The notes below the pieces were generated by a model. The model was not told the origin of the DNA, did not search any database, and worked only from the letters and a program-made list of their open reading frames with translations. 64,000 nt of DNA from Yponomeuta sedellus (taxonomy: Eukaryota > Arthropoda > Insecta > Lepidoptera > Yponomeutidae): assembly GCA_934045075.1 (NCBI GenBank), contig OW203722.1:12517796-12581795 (forward strand). The letters run 5' to 3'. The translations under genes and the position numbers were made by a program. This document shows positions 22,469-33,975 of this stretch, one piece after another. Every line of letters begins with the position of its first letter. Position 1 is the stretch's first letter.

Positions 22469-23477
22469 ACTTTCTCTATTTACGTCACTTTTAATATATC
22501 ATTTCACAAATACACGGTTGTTCTTCGAAACGGCTAGCGTAGCGTTAAATATGATTACATTTTCAAAATCTTGTCGTTTGTTTGCCCCCAGAAACGTCAA
22601 CTTGACACTGGGGGCAAACAAAAAAAAGTAGTTACACTTTTGCTGTTTACTCTATCTCTTTCTCACCCATGATCGCTACGAAGTTTTTTTTATTTAAAAC
22701 TTGTATGTGTGCGCTGTGGCTTGCTCTATAGTTTTACTCCCTCTACGGATGGAACCTTCAATAATCACGAGTGAAGCAGACAAATGGCCGCCGTCTCTAT
22801 ATGTATGCGTGCCATCGGTGTTGCCAGACTAATATTACTTTGCCCACTTTTTCAAATCAAGAAAATCAAGGTGCTTCAGGGTGCTAACTAGCGCCATCGC
22901 CACCAATGGAAAAAAGTCATAAGTTGTGTTATAAAACGTTTTATTTTATAAGTGAACATGAAAAATCTTAACAACTGTGACAACTATTTTTTAAACATAC
23001 AGTCTAGAAACTAGAATCAACAACCAAGGACTTCAATCACTTTCCGCCAAAAACAGCCGGTTTAACGGAAATCCATTAAAGTTCTAAACTATAGATCATA
23101 TGTTCTAGACTGTAAGTTTGAAAAATAGTTATCACAGTTGTTAAGATTTCTCATGTTCACTTTTAGGTAAAACCGTTCAATTAGAAAAAAAAATGAGGCG
23201 GCAAATTTCATACAATTAGATATTTGAAGACAATAAAGATATGTTATTTTATAAGGGTTACGGTAGCGTATTTCCATAACTCCAAAACTACCATGTACTA
23301 TAAAAACACTTATAAATGCAACAAATACATATTTTTCCACTTTTCGGGAATTTTCCCCGAAAAAAAAACTGGTATCACTGCGGTATTTGACATCCCAATT
23401 TGTAAGTAAATAAAGAAAAGTAAACAAAACCTAATAAGGAAAAATATCACGAATCAGTAACTTAAAACATTACTTAC

Positions 23478-23554
23478 GCATGGTAGGTGCTCCCATGAGA
23501 CTTATTGCATTTTTTCGAGAAGTGTTTACACCACCGTACCACACAAGACGGCAT
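23478..23554 (-). CDS. THAP-type first exon, right arm, leftward
   Basis: ATG 23554-23552 opens MPSCVVRWCKHFSKKCNKSH, a typical THAP N-terminus with a C-x4-C zinc pair. It ends in phase 2 at gc|gtaagtaatg. Only 25 codons are present, and I find no second exon with the conserved Trp and C-x2-H. It may be the start of a gene with distant exons or an orphan. Confidence 0.45.
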
Positions 23555-24053
23555 TTCTTAAAATTTTCTTTTGTGTCAAACAAGACTTACTGGCACTGCT
23601 GCCCGGAGCGTACTGGCGGCAGAGTGACTGACTTGGTGTATCTGTGTGAGTTAGCTCGTGTATGCACACGAAAGTGTAGGACAAGGGGTGCTTCACACCC
23701 TTTCAATGCAAGATGGCATCCGTCTTTTTTTGACATCCGTGACATCTACCTACTCGTATTATTCAATGCTCTGAGCGTAGAGGGAGTAAAACTATAGAGC
23801 AAGCCACAGCGCACACATACAAATTTTAAATGAAACAAACTTCGTAGCGATGGTGGGTGAGAAAGAGATAGAATAAACAGCAAAAGTGTAACTACTTTTT
23901 TTGTTTGCCCCCAGTGTCAAGTTGACGTTTCTGGAGGCAAACAAACGACAAGATTTTGAAAATGTAATCATATTTAACGCTACGCTAGCCGTTTCGAAGA
24001 GCAACCGTGTATTTGTGAAATGATATATTAAAAGTGACCTAAATAGAGAAAGT

Positions 24054-24124
24054 ATGTTGAATTGTAGTGTACTCGTATGCAGAAATCGTCAAGAAAGAGC
24101 TTTGGGGGAAGTTTCCTTTCATAG
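24054..24124 (+). CDS. THAP-type first exon, right arm, rightward
   Basis: ATG at 24054 opens MLNCSVLVCRNRQERALGEV, then SFHR, ending in phase 2 at ag|gtaagtaatg. The C-x4-C pair and the SFHRFP-type end fit a THAP first exon. The donor is the same ten bases and the phase is the same as in the divergent exon at 23554. The next exon is not recognised. Confidence 0.45.
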
Positions 24125-24463
24125 GTAAGTAATGATTGTGTTTCAATTAGTGTTAAGCCCAAAGTTGCCTTGTGTTGAGTATTTTAGTTAAGTTTTAACT
24201 AGTAGCTTTGCAACTAGTCCGTAAGAAAAGCAATTTAATAGAATTTAATTTCCTAACCTAAAAAACCGAAGAGTAAAAAAATGTTGCCATTCGTTTATGT
24301 CGAAAATCCCGATCATTACGTGATGACCGTGTTTGCAGACGTTTTGAATAAGCGATCGTACGATGGGTAAATAAAAAGTAGTATTCCTTAAGAAGGCTGC
24401 TAAAAAACAGTACGTTTTCAAATCCTTTGTTTTATTACTTTAAAGTAAACAATCGATTAAACA

Positions 24464-24709
24464 TTAACACACAATTTTTAGGTTTTTATTTATCCCCGTA
24501 AAGGGTTTTTCTGTGATGTTAATATTATTTAATATTTCTCTTGTTGAAGAAAAATCCATGCAACACCCATAGCGCTTAATATGTTGTTTTGCCAAAAGTA
24601 TGCCGTTTACAGTTTTATTGCTCAGCCTATTTCGGATCTTTGTTTTAATAAAATTGACTGAACTGAAGCAGCGTTCATAATCTGTGTCACAAATACGAAT
24701 AACCGGCAA
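24464..24709 (-). pseudogene. hAT transposase C-terminal fragment, right arm
   Basis: The minus strand encodes CDTDYERCFSSVNFIKTK, then IRNRLSNKTVNGILLAKQHI and a short tail ending at a stop. The ERxFS and RNRLS pieces identify the hAT dimerisation block. The upstream domains (BED finger, catalytic core) are absent, so this is a fragment about 80 codons long. It is convergent with the THAP exon at 24054, so the two are not parts of one reading frame. Confidence 0.6.
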
Positions 24710-25055
24710 CGTCTTACATTAGTTACATATACCTTAAGGGTTGGTACTTAGTAAGTAATGTAAGTATGATGGTATTAGTACTTTGGTTGAATGAAATCTA
24801 AAAAAAGTCGTATGTTTACGTACGATTTCTGCCCCTGGATCGTACATGCAAAATAAATTTAAAACATCGTATGAATACGATTTAAATTGTATAACTGGCA
24901 ATGCTGCGTGATCATTACTTAACTCGAAGTCCCAGACTTCGACTGCTTGTCCTTGTACAGATATTAAGTTTTAAACGTAATCAAAATATATTATGAATCT
25001 TTAATACTTAATGTATCGTTATTAAAAGTCAATCTACCTAAAACTATAACCCGGG

Positions 25056-25150
25056 CTTGGCCCCTGTTTTGGAGTATGGACTAACCTTCCTGCGATGCAG
25101 GAAGAGACCCGTGCCCCAGGGATAAGGACATACAAGGGTTGATATCAAAT
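25056..25150 (+). repeat. 5S-SINE tail fragment, right arm
   Basis: 'aaccttcctgcgatgcagga' and 'agacccgtgccccaggg' are the tail seen in the full copies at 31188 and 49631. This is the mirror of 21395-21478. Confidence 0.6.
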
Positions 25151-26729
25151 CTGTAATCAAAACAATAGACACAGAAACGTTACGGTTACAGCATTGAATT
25201 ATCAAATATAATATCCTGATGCTTTGTTAGATAGCTGCATCGCCTTCCTATGTGGCTTGTTGCCCATATAATTTTTCAGCATTCATTCCACTCAGCAGAA
25301 AATTTGTCAGCTCAAATTTATCGCAAGAACCCTTTCGGTCAAGTCTTTTTGTGCATTCTGCCGCAAGCAATGTGCCCTTGAATTCAGTATAGAATTAATA
25401 TTTAAATTTGTATCAATGAATCTCGTACAATACCGTCTAGCCGCGATTGTTTATTAGGTAAATCGTAATTGCCTTATTTACCTAATAAATAATCGACCCG
25501 TTTGATATACAACTATGTATGAGTATCGCGAATAATAAGGAATACTAAAGTTATTACTTCTTATATTTTAATGTTTTACAATATTTATTAATATTAGCAA
25601 TTTTTCTATTCCAGATTTCTTCAAAATTGTCCTGTTTTGGAAAAATGGGTGCTAGCATTTAGAAGAGAGAACTGGTCCCCTACATCAATTGCTCGAATAT
25701 GCTCTCTACGTTTCGACAAAAAGTACATTTTGGTGGTCTGAGGTAGTTTTCGAAAGAATTTTTACATAGTGAATTTTTATATGAAAAAAAACGTATTAAT
25801 AAAACAGTTTATGATTGTATTCCATTGGTGGTCCTAGATAGCGTCCCTAAGCGCCTTAAATTGTAAAATTTAAACGTGTAAAATAAAACGTGTTTTTAAT
25901 TATACAAAATGACAATTGTTTATTAAACGTTTGCTACGTTTTACAAACAATGGTCAGACATGTATGATTAATAAAATTCAAAAATAAATCTGCATTTTTA
26001 TTCATGGACTATGAAATATTTTACCCCACATTATGGCAATTCACTTTTACTGTGGCAACATTCACGCACACAAACAAATAATATTCACCGACGTAAAATC
26101 GGTTACACTGTGCAAGGCACATTTTTTACGTTACAATGTGTCTCTCTCTCAAATCTATAGTTCTACTCTATCTACGGCTCTGAGGCTACATCCGCCTATG
26201 CAAACGTCTAAATATGTAACTTTTTTAAGTGAAAGTTTTTTTCACTTTCAGTGTCTGGTAAAAATCACAGATTAAAAACGCGTAAATATTAGTATCTTTA
26301 TGTAGTCTGTGGTAAATATCCTGATCACATCCTGATCAATCCTGTCCTGATGGATGATGGGATGATCCAGATGATCACGGCCTAAAACTTCGAAAATGAT
26401 GTTGTACAGTCTAGTCGTTTAAATGTTTTTTTTATACGCATAGGAAGAAACAGGTAATAAGGCTAGTTTCAAAATATACATTAACTGCTTGTAACCGACC
26501 AGTTTGTATTAATATAAAAGAAACCTTGCGATCTCTAAAACCACACACTGAGAATTGAATTAAATGAAACTTCCGAAAAGTTAATTTTGAATCATGCTGG
26601 CGCCTCAATGGCGAACGGATTCTGCTGGCGGGCATACTTTGAGGCTGCCCACTCACCTGTGCTGTGCAGCCCATGGATGGTGCTCAATGGCTTGCACCGC
26701 TAATAGCTGCAACATATGGCCTTTTTTTT

Positions 26730-27116
26730 TGCATATACTTAATGAGATGATTTATACAGCGTCCAGTGGTATCTACACTCACACTAGTTGGGTGAAGGGA
26801 CCACTCCGACGCTGTAGTGCCTGGGACATAGTTTTATAGATGTTGTAGGCTTGCCCAGCACCTATACCATCCTGACAGCTTAGTCAGCTTAGCCCACAGG
26901 AAAGATTAGTCAATAGGTGCGGAGTCAACCAAGCCGCGGGTTTCCTCACGATGTTTTCCTTCAGCGTGTGGTATTGCGACTACAAATTCGCAAATGTACG
27001 TAACTTTGAAATTAAACAAAGTCATTGGTACATTCCCGCACTCGTGATCGAACCTGGGGCTCTCGCTTGCCAGTCCAAGGTTCTACCCACTGAGCTACCA
27101 CCGCTCTTACATAAAT
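26730..27116 (-). mobile_element. tRNA-derived SINE, reference copy of its family
   Basis: Read on the minus strand, a tRNA-like head (27116-27046) has A box TAGCTCAGTGGG and B box GGTTCGATC. It is followed by 'atttgcgaatttgtagtcgc', the lepidopteran phrase 'gaaggaaaacatcgtgagga' and a tail with 'ggcactacagcgtcggagtg'. Related pieces are at 4770-4985 (internally inverted) and 46960-47105 (5'-truncated). Confidence 0.7.
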
Positions 27117-27223
27117 CTAACATAAATAAAACCTACATAAATTCTCGTGTGTATCCTGGAGCGGTTGGCAGAGACAGTAATTGAATTAACTTTGTTTTAT
27201 TTCATTAAAGGCGTATTAAGTTT

Positions 27224-27630
27224 ACACTATTTTTATTTTTAATGCACTAACCCGTGCTAGGGAACAAATTTTTAAAAACCTATTTAGAGGCTAAAAATTT
27301 CACCCATGCCGGGATTCGAACCCGCAACCTCTGGCTATCCGTACCAGCGCTCTACCAATTGAGCCAATGGGCGACTCACGGCATCAGTGAAATTTCGAAC
27401 CTCTTTACAATATTCTCTGTATTACGTACAGGCAGCGACATCTGACTTAAGCAAATTGCATTACTTACAGCCCCGACTACCTACTTTGCAGTTAGGTTTT
27501 AACATCGGAACGATATCACTGTACCCACATGATTACACTATTTTTATTTTTAATGCACTAACCCGTGCTAGGGAACAAATTTCACCCGGCGTGGGTGAAA
27601 TTTTTAGCCTCTAAATAGGTTTTTAAAAAA
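27224..27630 (-). mobile_element. Second insertion of the tRNA-bearing element, 12-bp target duplication
   Basis: 'cgtattaagttt' flanks it exactly at 27212-27223 and 27631-27642. It contains one full monomer of about 311 bp, a 45-bp start of the next, and then an inverted stub ('ggcgtgggtgaaatttttag'...'ctctaaataggttttt'). The termini equal those of 10862-12593, while the monomer count differs (one against four plus 1.4 inverted). Confidence 0.8.
27300..27374 (-). ncRNA. tRNA-like module of the second insertion
   Basis: The same 75-nt module as at 10936, with intact A and B boxes and the same bulged T stem. Confidence 0.65.
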
Positions 27631-28672
27631 CGTATTAAGTTTGCCACTTACTAAGATCAAATTTATTATTATCTATTAATCGCTTACAAATCTATTAATC
27701 GCTGCATGCGCGCTTAGTTTTTAGGTACTTTTTGTCCAGCCCTTCACTAAAACATGCTAATACTTACCCAATTCGGTCTATATTATATTCACATTGCAAA
27801 CGTTGGTCGCCCATTACCTTAACGTTATTTATTTATTCATCATTCATTCGTTTATTAATGTATGGCACCATTTATACGTATTATTATGTTATATTTTTCC
27901 TTTGTGGATATTTTATCATATAATAAAATAAGCATACTGTTCAATAAACATTTTATTAGATTTAATTATCGTAAGTCTATTTGTAAGTAGAATAACTAGC
28001 AAAGTCTTCATAGAAATCGTTAAAGCTCGAGAAGCAATAATGTATAACACGTTGTTTTCTTCCTAGATCATCAATTTATGTTAAAACAAGAAATATTGAC
28101 GACTTTCGTAATTTTTTTTTACTTTCATACCTACTGTATAAATAAAAGGAGACACTTTCAATGCAAAATAACACAAACTTTAATGACAATTTGTATAAGC
28201 TGTGGCGTTTCATAATAACTGGGTACACCTGGGTGAGAACTGAACTTTAATAAAACATTCTTTTAGGCGAAGACACCGCGTTTATGTCTTTTCGAACTAA
28301 AACTTTATTAAGTATAAAGTTAACCATAAAAAAAACTTAAGTATGAATGTTAGATTTTGTTAGGTTTTCTTTCATTTCATAGTAACAAATCAGTGGAATT
28401 TATATAATATGTTGTACGCGATTTAACCTAATAATATATAGTGTTTATTAATAAACTGAAAAGGGGAGATCTTAATAACAACAGATATAACTAGTTGTAT
28501 GATTAAACCTGCCTGTCTGCATCGAATACCACTTTTATTTTCACTAATTTAGTTCCGTTTGGGCAATACTTTTAGAAACAACAACGGTGCGAGATTACCT
28601 ACTCTGGAAGCTGTACAAAGACAATATGACCGGCTTTATAAAACTTACCTTTGTTATATTTACTTTACATAA

Positions 28673-28942
28673 ATGTTAGGACTAGAGAATATTTGTGGAA
28701 CAATATTAGATACTTATCCAATTCCAAGTTTTCTTACACCTACATATGAAGCAACAACGGTTCAAGAGAGCCGCGACTTTGTGAATTTTCCTGACTTCGG
28801 TGGCGTTGACATGACTAGGTCGCTCTTGACAGAAAGGAAATTGTTTCTTTTCAAGTTTACACTGCATATGAAAGACTTAACGGTAGGAATGGTTCCACTG
28901 AAAAATTTAAAGATATGTTTATTCGGTGGGTTAGTTGGGTGA
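28673..28942 (+). CDS. Uncharacterised open frame ending at a splice donor
   Basis: 89 codons run from ATG 28673 to a gtgagtt that could be a donor at about 28938. The codon use is less AT-skewed than the surroundings and the predicted protein has mixed composition (for example TTVQESRDFVNFPDFGGVDM). I recognise no family, acceptor exon or signal peptide. It could be a first coding exon or chance. Confidence 0.2.
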   Translation: MLGLENICGTILDTYPIPSFLTPTYEATTVQESRDFVNFPDFGGVDMTRSLLTERKLFLFKFTLHMKDLTVGMVPLKNLKICLFGGLVG

Positions 28943-29499
28943 GTTATCTTTTATAATGTAGTAAGGTAGGTATAGGAATGAACAATGGACAAAGCGTGCC
29001 CAAGAGGTACCATTTTCAAATCTTGGGAATGTCTTTTTATACAAAGAGCTACTGTATGCGTCTATATAAGACAGAATGTAATCTCACAATCCTTTTACCT
29101 AAGTAAAGTGGGTGAATGCACGTGCGTCACCTTGCTTCACCGTCTTTTTAGTGCACGTTTTAGTTGAACTTCAATAATTATGCACTTTTCTGCAAATAAA
29201 TGCAAATAAATTTGAATAAAGTGCAAATAAATTTGACCCTATATCCATTGTGGCGTGGCTACTGGCTACACAATGACCCGACGATCTGACATAATGACTG
29301 AAAATAAAATACCTAACCTGTAGCGATGGTAGTGGGGTCGCAATCGGTGCACTATTGTCCCTAAATGTGAGTTGAAAGAAACTTTAAAGGGTTTAGTGAA
29401 AAGCTTTTGTAGCATTGTTAAAAAAATACATCGATTGCTCCTGTTTCAAAGACCGGATACCTACTGACTGTGTTCCATGTTATCCTACTAATATTAGAA

Positions 29500-29790
29500 A
29501 TGTGAACGTTTGTAAAGATGTTAGACGTTTGTTACTCAATCACGCAATGGCGGCTGAACGAAATTACATGAAACTTAGTGTACAGATTGACAAATACAAA
29601 ACGAAACATAGAATACCTACTTGACATCCCGGTAATGCGTTTCCGTGGGAAAATGTCGCGCATAAGGCGGTTCGTGGTGCTAGCTAGCGCCACCAATGGA
29701 AAAAAATCGTAATTTGTTTTACGAAACATTTTTATCTAAAAGTGAACATGAGAAATCTTAACAACTGTGACAGCTATTTTTAGAACCTAC
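29500..29790. repeat. Two dispersed repeats back to back
   Basis: 29500-29660 is the 'gtttgttactcaatcacgca' repeat also at 17.9 and 52.2 kb. 29680-29790 begins 'tagcgccaccaatggaaaaa' and ends 'aacctacagtctagaa'. It recurs at both inner tips of the inverted repeat (22.9 and 23.1 kb) and, diverged, at 63.5 kb. Confidence 0.55.
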
Positions 29791-30724
29791 AGTCTAGAAT
29801 TTATGTAACTTAAAAAAAATAGCGTGTCACACCGCCTTATTACAAAAACCTGAATAAGTCCTGGTTTAAACCAAGACTAAAAGATCTAGGATTGTTACGG
29901 TATCAAAGTTAGACCCAGATCAAATGTGTGTCGTTATTACAAATGGAAGACTATTCGAGGATCAATTAAACCAGAGATCAGCCATGGTTCAAATAATATT
30001 CACTGATCCGTTCATTCAGCTTTCATTCAATGCTGCGTTCCATTTCACTAAATGGATATTATCTTCACATTTTAAACGCAAAAATATTCATTATTGCGTT
30101 TAAAATACCTATACATCGTAAATTGTTCTTTGTTTAGGTTCCAATGTAACTAAAATGAGCACTATTAATTATTATATTGTTATTGAAGCGTTTTTGTAAT
30201 CAAATGGCTACTCTCGTGTGAAATGGAGTGAAATATTCGAGCACGCGCGCCAATCCGAGACGTCAATTTTTTTTTGATAGTTTCATACTGGGAATAGGTA
30301 TTATTAATTTTTAAACTTTGGGCGGTTTCGTTGTTGATTATTATAATAATAAAATGGAACATTTGAAGAAAAACGTGAACCTTTATTTGTATCGAAAATC
30401 TTCGTCACTTAATTTGAAGGGATTCACACGATGACGAAGTCCAAATCATGTCCCAATCGTCCAAATCATCGAAATCCATCATATCAATGGCGTCCATAAT
30501 ATCAATTATTTATTGCAATCTATCACACACATAAAACCAAACAAATTCAAACGTCAATTTGGAGGTTAGTCCATAGATAAACTAGGGGTATCAAAAGTTT
30601 AACTTTAGTACCATAGATAGTCCATGACGTAGCGATAAACTTCATTTTGTAATAACATTTTACTTGGTCTATGGTTTAAACCTGGTAACAATCCCAGTAC
30701 TAAATTTAGACCGCGTTTTGGAAT

Positions 30725-30845
30725 AAGGCTGACAGTGTTTGTTATCGAACTCCTCCGAAACGGCTTTACCGATTTTTTTGAATTTATTTGCGTATATTTG
30801 GTAGTTTCCTATATTGAGTCAACGTTTGCCGAGTCAGTCCTAGTA
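30725..30845 (-). repeat. Dispersed repeat
   Basis: It shares 'tcgaactcctccgaaacggc' (reverse complement) with 14940-15080. Confidence 0.45.
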
Positions 30846-31187
30846 AAACTTTTTTGAAAAAGAAATATGATTCAATGGCAATTTAGTGTCATTATAATTA
30901 TCTCGTGATCTAGTGGTATGCGCCATGTCGCCTCACTTTGTTCGAAAATAGTAACGTACAATGATTTATTTTACCTCCTCCGTTACGAATGGTCGGTTAA
31001 GATGGCGGCGGAAAGGTTACTGACCCTCCCTACACTAAAACACCCCAATTACATTTTGTGTTTGACAACAACATATTTTGTTGTATGAGGTTTTCTTGAG
31101 GTTTGTAGGTATTTTATGAAATATCTACCTAATGGTCTAGAAAATTTGACCTGTACCAAATAAAAGATTTAATAAAACGATTTTGTT

Positions 31188-31490
31188 AAGCCGGGTCGTG
31201 GCCTAGCCGAACCAACGGGTGGGAATCAATCACTTGAATCAAAAACAGGCGCGGTCAGGTGCAGGATGGGTGACCGTCCTATGACTACCGCTAGTGGCAT
31301 TTTTCCGAGCGCTTCCGCAAGGCTGTCGTGTAATGGCAGTCGTTGATAACTTCTGACAATAAGGCCCGCCACTGTCTTACAATCTTCCACCAACCCGGAA
31401 TTGGCCCCCGTAGTGGAGTATGGCCTAACCTTCCTGCGATGCAGGAAGAGACCCGTGCCCCAGCAGTGTGGACATACAAAGGTTGATATC
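31188..31490 (+). mobile_element. 5S-rRNA-derived SINE
   Basis: The head contains 'ggcgcggtcaggtgcaggat' followed by 'gggtgaccgtc', which follows the internal promoter half of insect 5S rRNA (GGGCGCGGTTAGTACTTAGA, TGGGTGACCGC). The tail ends 'cccagcagtgtggacataca', a common lepidopteran retroelement tail. It is shorter in the middle than the copy at 49631. Confidence 0.65.
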
Positions 31491-32236
31491 GTTGGGTAAT
31501 AACATAATGAAACATGCTACAACAAGGATACAAACTATACTTGAGGCAAACGACATACTGGTTCGCAATGACACTTTGCCAATACGTTTAGAGGATTCAG
31601 ATTGAGGTTCGAGGAACAAAAAGGATCCTATAGAGACTCTTTAAAAATAATGAATGACTCTAGGATAAATAATATTACCATATTATTATTACTTCACACT
31701 TTTAAAGGAATAAGCGTGACGACGGTATGAAATAATCAAAGATTTAATGATATTATGGGAAAGTAGCGTGACGATGACCTGGGCGTGACGTCAGATTTGA
31801 CGCCATGACACTGCGAGCTGTTTTCCCAGATTTAAAATCATTTTAGAAAAATGGCCTTAAGGTTCGTTAAACTTTAGTTTATTACTGAAATATAGTTTTT
31901 TTTGTAAATAATAAATGTGTCTCCACATTATGGAAGAGGATTTAATTTTTTTTCATTATGCCTATTGTTGCATACTTTGTAATATAATAGACCCGACCTA
32001 AAAACATCCAACTAGAAAATATTTACCACCGTTACGAATTAATTTTGCAGCTTTCCACCTAATAGATGGTGTCCACTACAAAATAAATCTTCTATGTCTA
32101 ATTGTGCCTAGTAAATTATAACAAGAGAAAGTGCCCTTAAAATGCTATAGGTAGGATCTGGTCTCCAATCTCAGCTCACAAGTATCGTAACGGAAATCAA
32201 TATTTGTGTCCCAGAACATATAATGTCATTTCGTCC

Positions 32237-33228
32237 GTTTGTTTGTTTGTTTGTTTGTTTGTTTGTTTGTTTGTTTGTTTGTTTGTTTGTTTGTTTGTTT
32301 GTTTGTTTGTTTGTTTGTTTGTTTGTTTGTTTGTTTGTTTGTTTGTTTGTTTGTTTGTTTGTTTGTTTGTTTGTTTGTTTGTTTGTTTGTTTGTTTGTTT
32401 GTTTGTTTGTTTGTTTGTTTGTTTGTTTGTTTGTTTGTTTGTTTGTTTGTTTGTTTGTTTGTTTGTTTGTTTGTTTGTTTGTTTGTTTGTTTGTTTGTTT
32501 GTTTGTTTGTTTGTTTGTTTGTTTGTTTGTTTGTTTGTTTGTTTGTTTGTTTGTTTGTTTGTTTGTTTGTTTGTTTGTTTGTTTGTTTGTTTGTTTGTTT
32601 GTTTGTTTGTTTGTTTGTTTGTTTGTTTGTTTGTTTGTTTGTTTGTTTGTTTTGTTCGTTCGTTCGTTCGTTCGTTCGTTCGTTCGTTCGTTCGTTCGTT
32701 CGTTCGATCGATCGTTCGTTCGTTCGTTCGTTCGTTCGTTCGTTCGTTCGTTCGTTCGTTCGTTCTTCGTTCGTTCGTTCGTTCGTTCGTTCGTTCGTTC
32801 GTTCGTTCGTTCGTTCGTTCGTTCGTTCGTTCGTTCGTTCGTTCGTTCGTTCGTTCGTTCGTTCGTTCGTTCGTTCGTTCGTTCGTTCGTTCGTTCGTTC
32901 GTTCGTTCGTTCGTTCGTTCGTTCGTTCGTTCGTTCGTTCGTTCGTTCGTTCGTTCGTTCGTTCGTTCGTTCGTTCGTTCGTCCGTCCGTCCGTCCGTCC
33001 GTCCGTCCGTCCGTCCGTCCGTCCGTCCGTCCGTCCGTCCGTCCGTCCGTCCGTCCGTCCGTCCGTCCGTCCGTCCGTCCGTCCGTCCGTCCGTCCGTCC
33101 GTCCGCTCGCTCGCTCGCTCGCTCGCTCGCTCGCTCGCTCGTTCGTTCGTTCGTTCGTTCGTTCTTTCGTTCGTTCGTTCGTTCGTTCGTTCGTTCGTTT
33201 GTTTGTTTGTTTGTTTGTTTGTTTGTCT
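32237..33228. repeat. Compound tetranucleotide microsatellite, GTTT/GTTC/GTCC/GCTC
   Basis: The blocks are (GTTT)n 32237-32652, (GTTC)n 32653-32981, (GTCC)n 32982-33103, (GCTC)n 33104-33139, (GTTC)n 33140-33198 and (GTTT)n 33199-33226. Adjacent blocks mostly differ by one T/C change. Every frame on both strands is open for over 330 codons because none of these units forms a stop; none is a gene. Confidence 0.98.
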
Positions 33229-33599
33229 GTTAATTTATTATACAGGGTGTGTTGAGGCGGAATTATGATTTGAAAGCTATTTACTTCAGAGTTTATTTTC
33301 AAAATAATATCATGTAATTACTGTCCATGTAAGACGCACACATTTCTGGAAATGATCCAATATATCACGTGCTGCAACTGGTTCGATCGATATGCTGAAT
33401 TTCATTGCGAATTTTAAGTTTTTTTTTATTTCGTACCATAACATAACAGCAATTTTTTGGAATTATCAAATCAGCTGTGTTTTGCATATTGAAAGTCGTG
33501 GATTTTCACGTAAAGCTCATTCATCCCACCATTTATAACTTTTTTAGATATATCTTTTCAAAAACAATAATCTGCTCTGCTAGCGTAAGTAATAATTTT

Positions 33600-33795
33600 A
33601 TTTTACACTAGCTGACCCAGCAAACTTCGTAGCGCCTACCATCCATTTTTTATTTTTGCCTTTCTGTAAGAACCAGCCTCGTACTTCAAGGAATATTCTA
33701 AAAAAAGAATTAGCAATATCGGTTCAGCTGCTCTCGAGATTTGCGCTTACCAACACATTCAGCGATTCATATTTATATTATAGAAGATGTACCTA
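33600..33795 (+). repeat. Dispersed repeat beginning 'ctagctgacccagcaaac'
   Basis: Same family as 1320-1490 (opposite strand) and widespread in Lepidoptera in my experience. It is non-coding. Confidence 0.5.
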
Positions 33796-33975
33796 CGTCA
33801 TAATTTGTAATGTGGAGGCAGCGCTAAAATAAAATGTACCTATCAGACACAGCAATTTTAAATCTAGATTCTTCAAATGCACAACTTTACTAGAAAAGCA
33901 GACATTTTTGTAATCACAGTAAAGTACCTAATACTTTCCTAATTACAAACATATTGACAACCGACGACGCTAACT

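Larger units (their letters stand above)
20395..23012. repeat. Left arm of a large inverted repeat
   Basis: Reading outward, 20395-22747 matches the reverse complement of 23777-26180 collinearly. Paired landmarks sum to about 46,520-46,546 throughout, for example 20690/25846, 21099/25440, 21849/24697 and 22468/24054. Tips 22955-23012 pair with 23098-23165. The arms differ by many substitutions and small indels, so the duplication is old. The centre is asymmetric, with several hundred extra bases in the right arm. Confidence 0.85.
23098..26180. repeat. Right arm of the large inverted repeat
   Basis: This is the mirror of 20395-23012. It holds the better-preserved coding remnants: THAP first exons at 23554 (minus) and 24054 (plus) and a longer hAT C-terminus at 24709. 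Segment 23166-23776 has no counterpart in the left arm, where 22748-22954 stands instead. Confidence 0.85.

Noticed and set aside
23480..23797. 105-codon plus-strand frame in the right arm
   Set aside because: It is antisense to the THAP first exon at 23554-23478, which has clear zinc-ligand spacing and a donor.
32204..33302. Open frames of over 330 codons on both strands (VCLF, VRSF, ERTN repeats)
   Set aside because: They follow from stop-free tetranucleotide repeats in every phase; no start context, no splice sites and no composition beyond the repeat unit.
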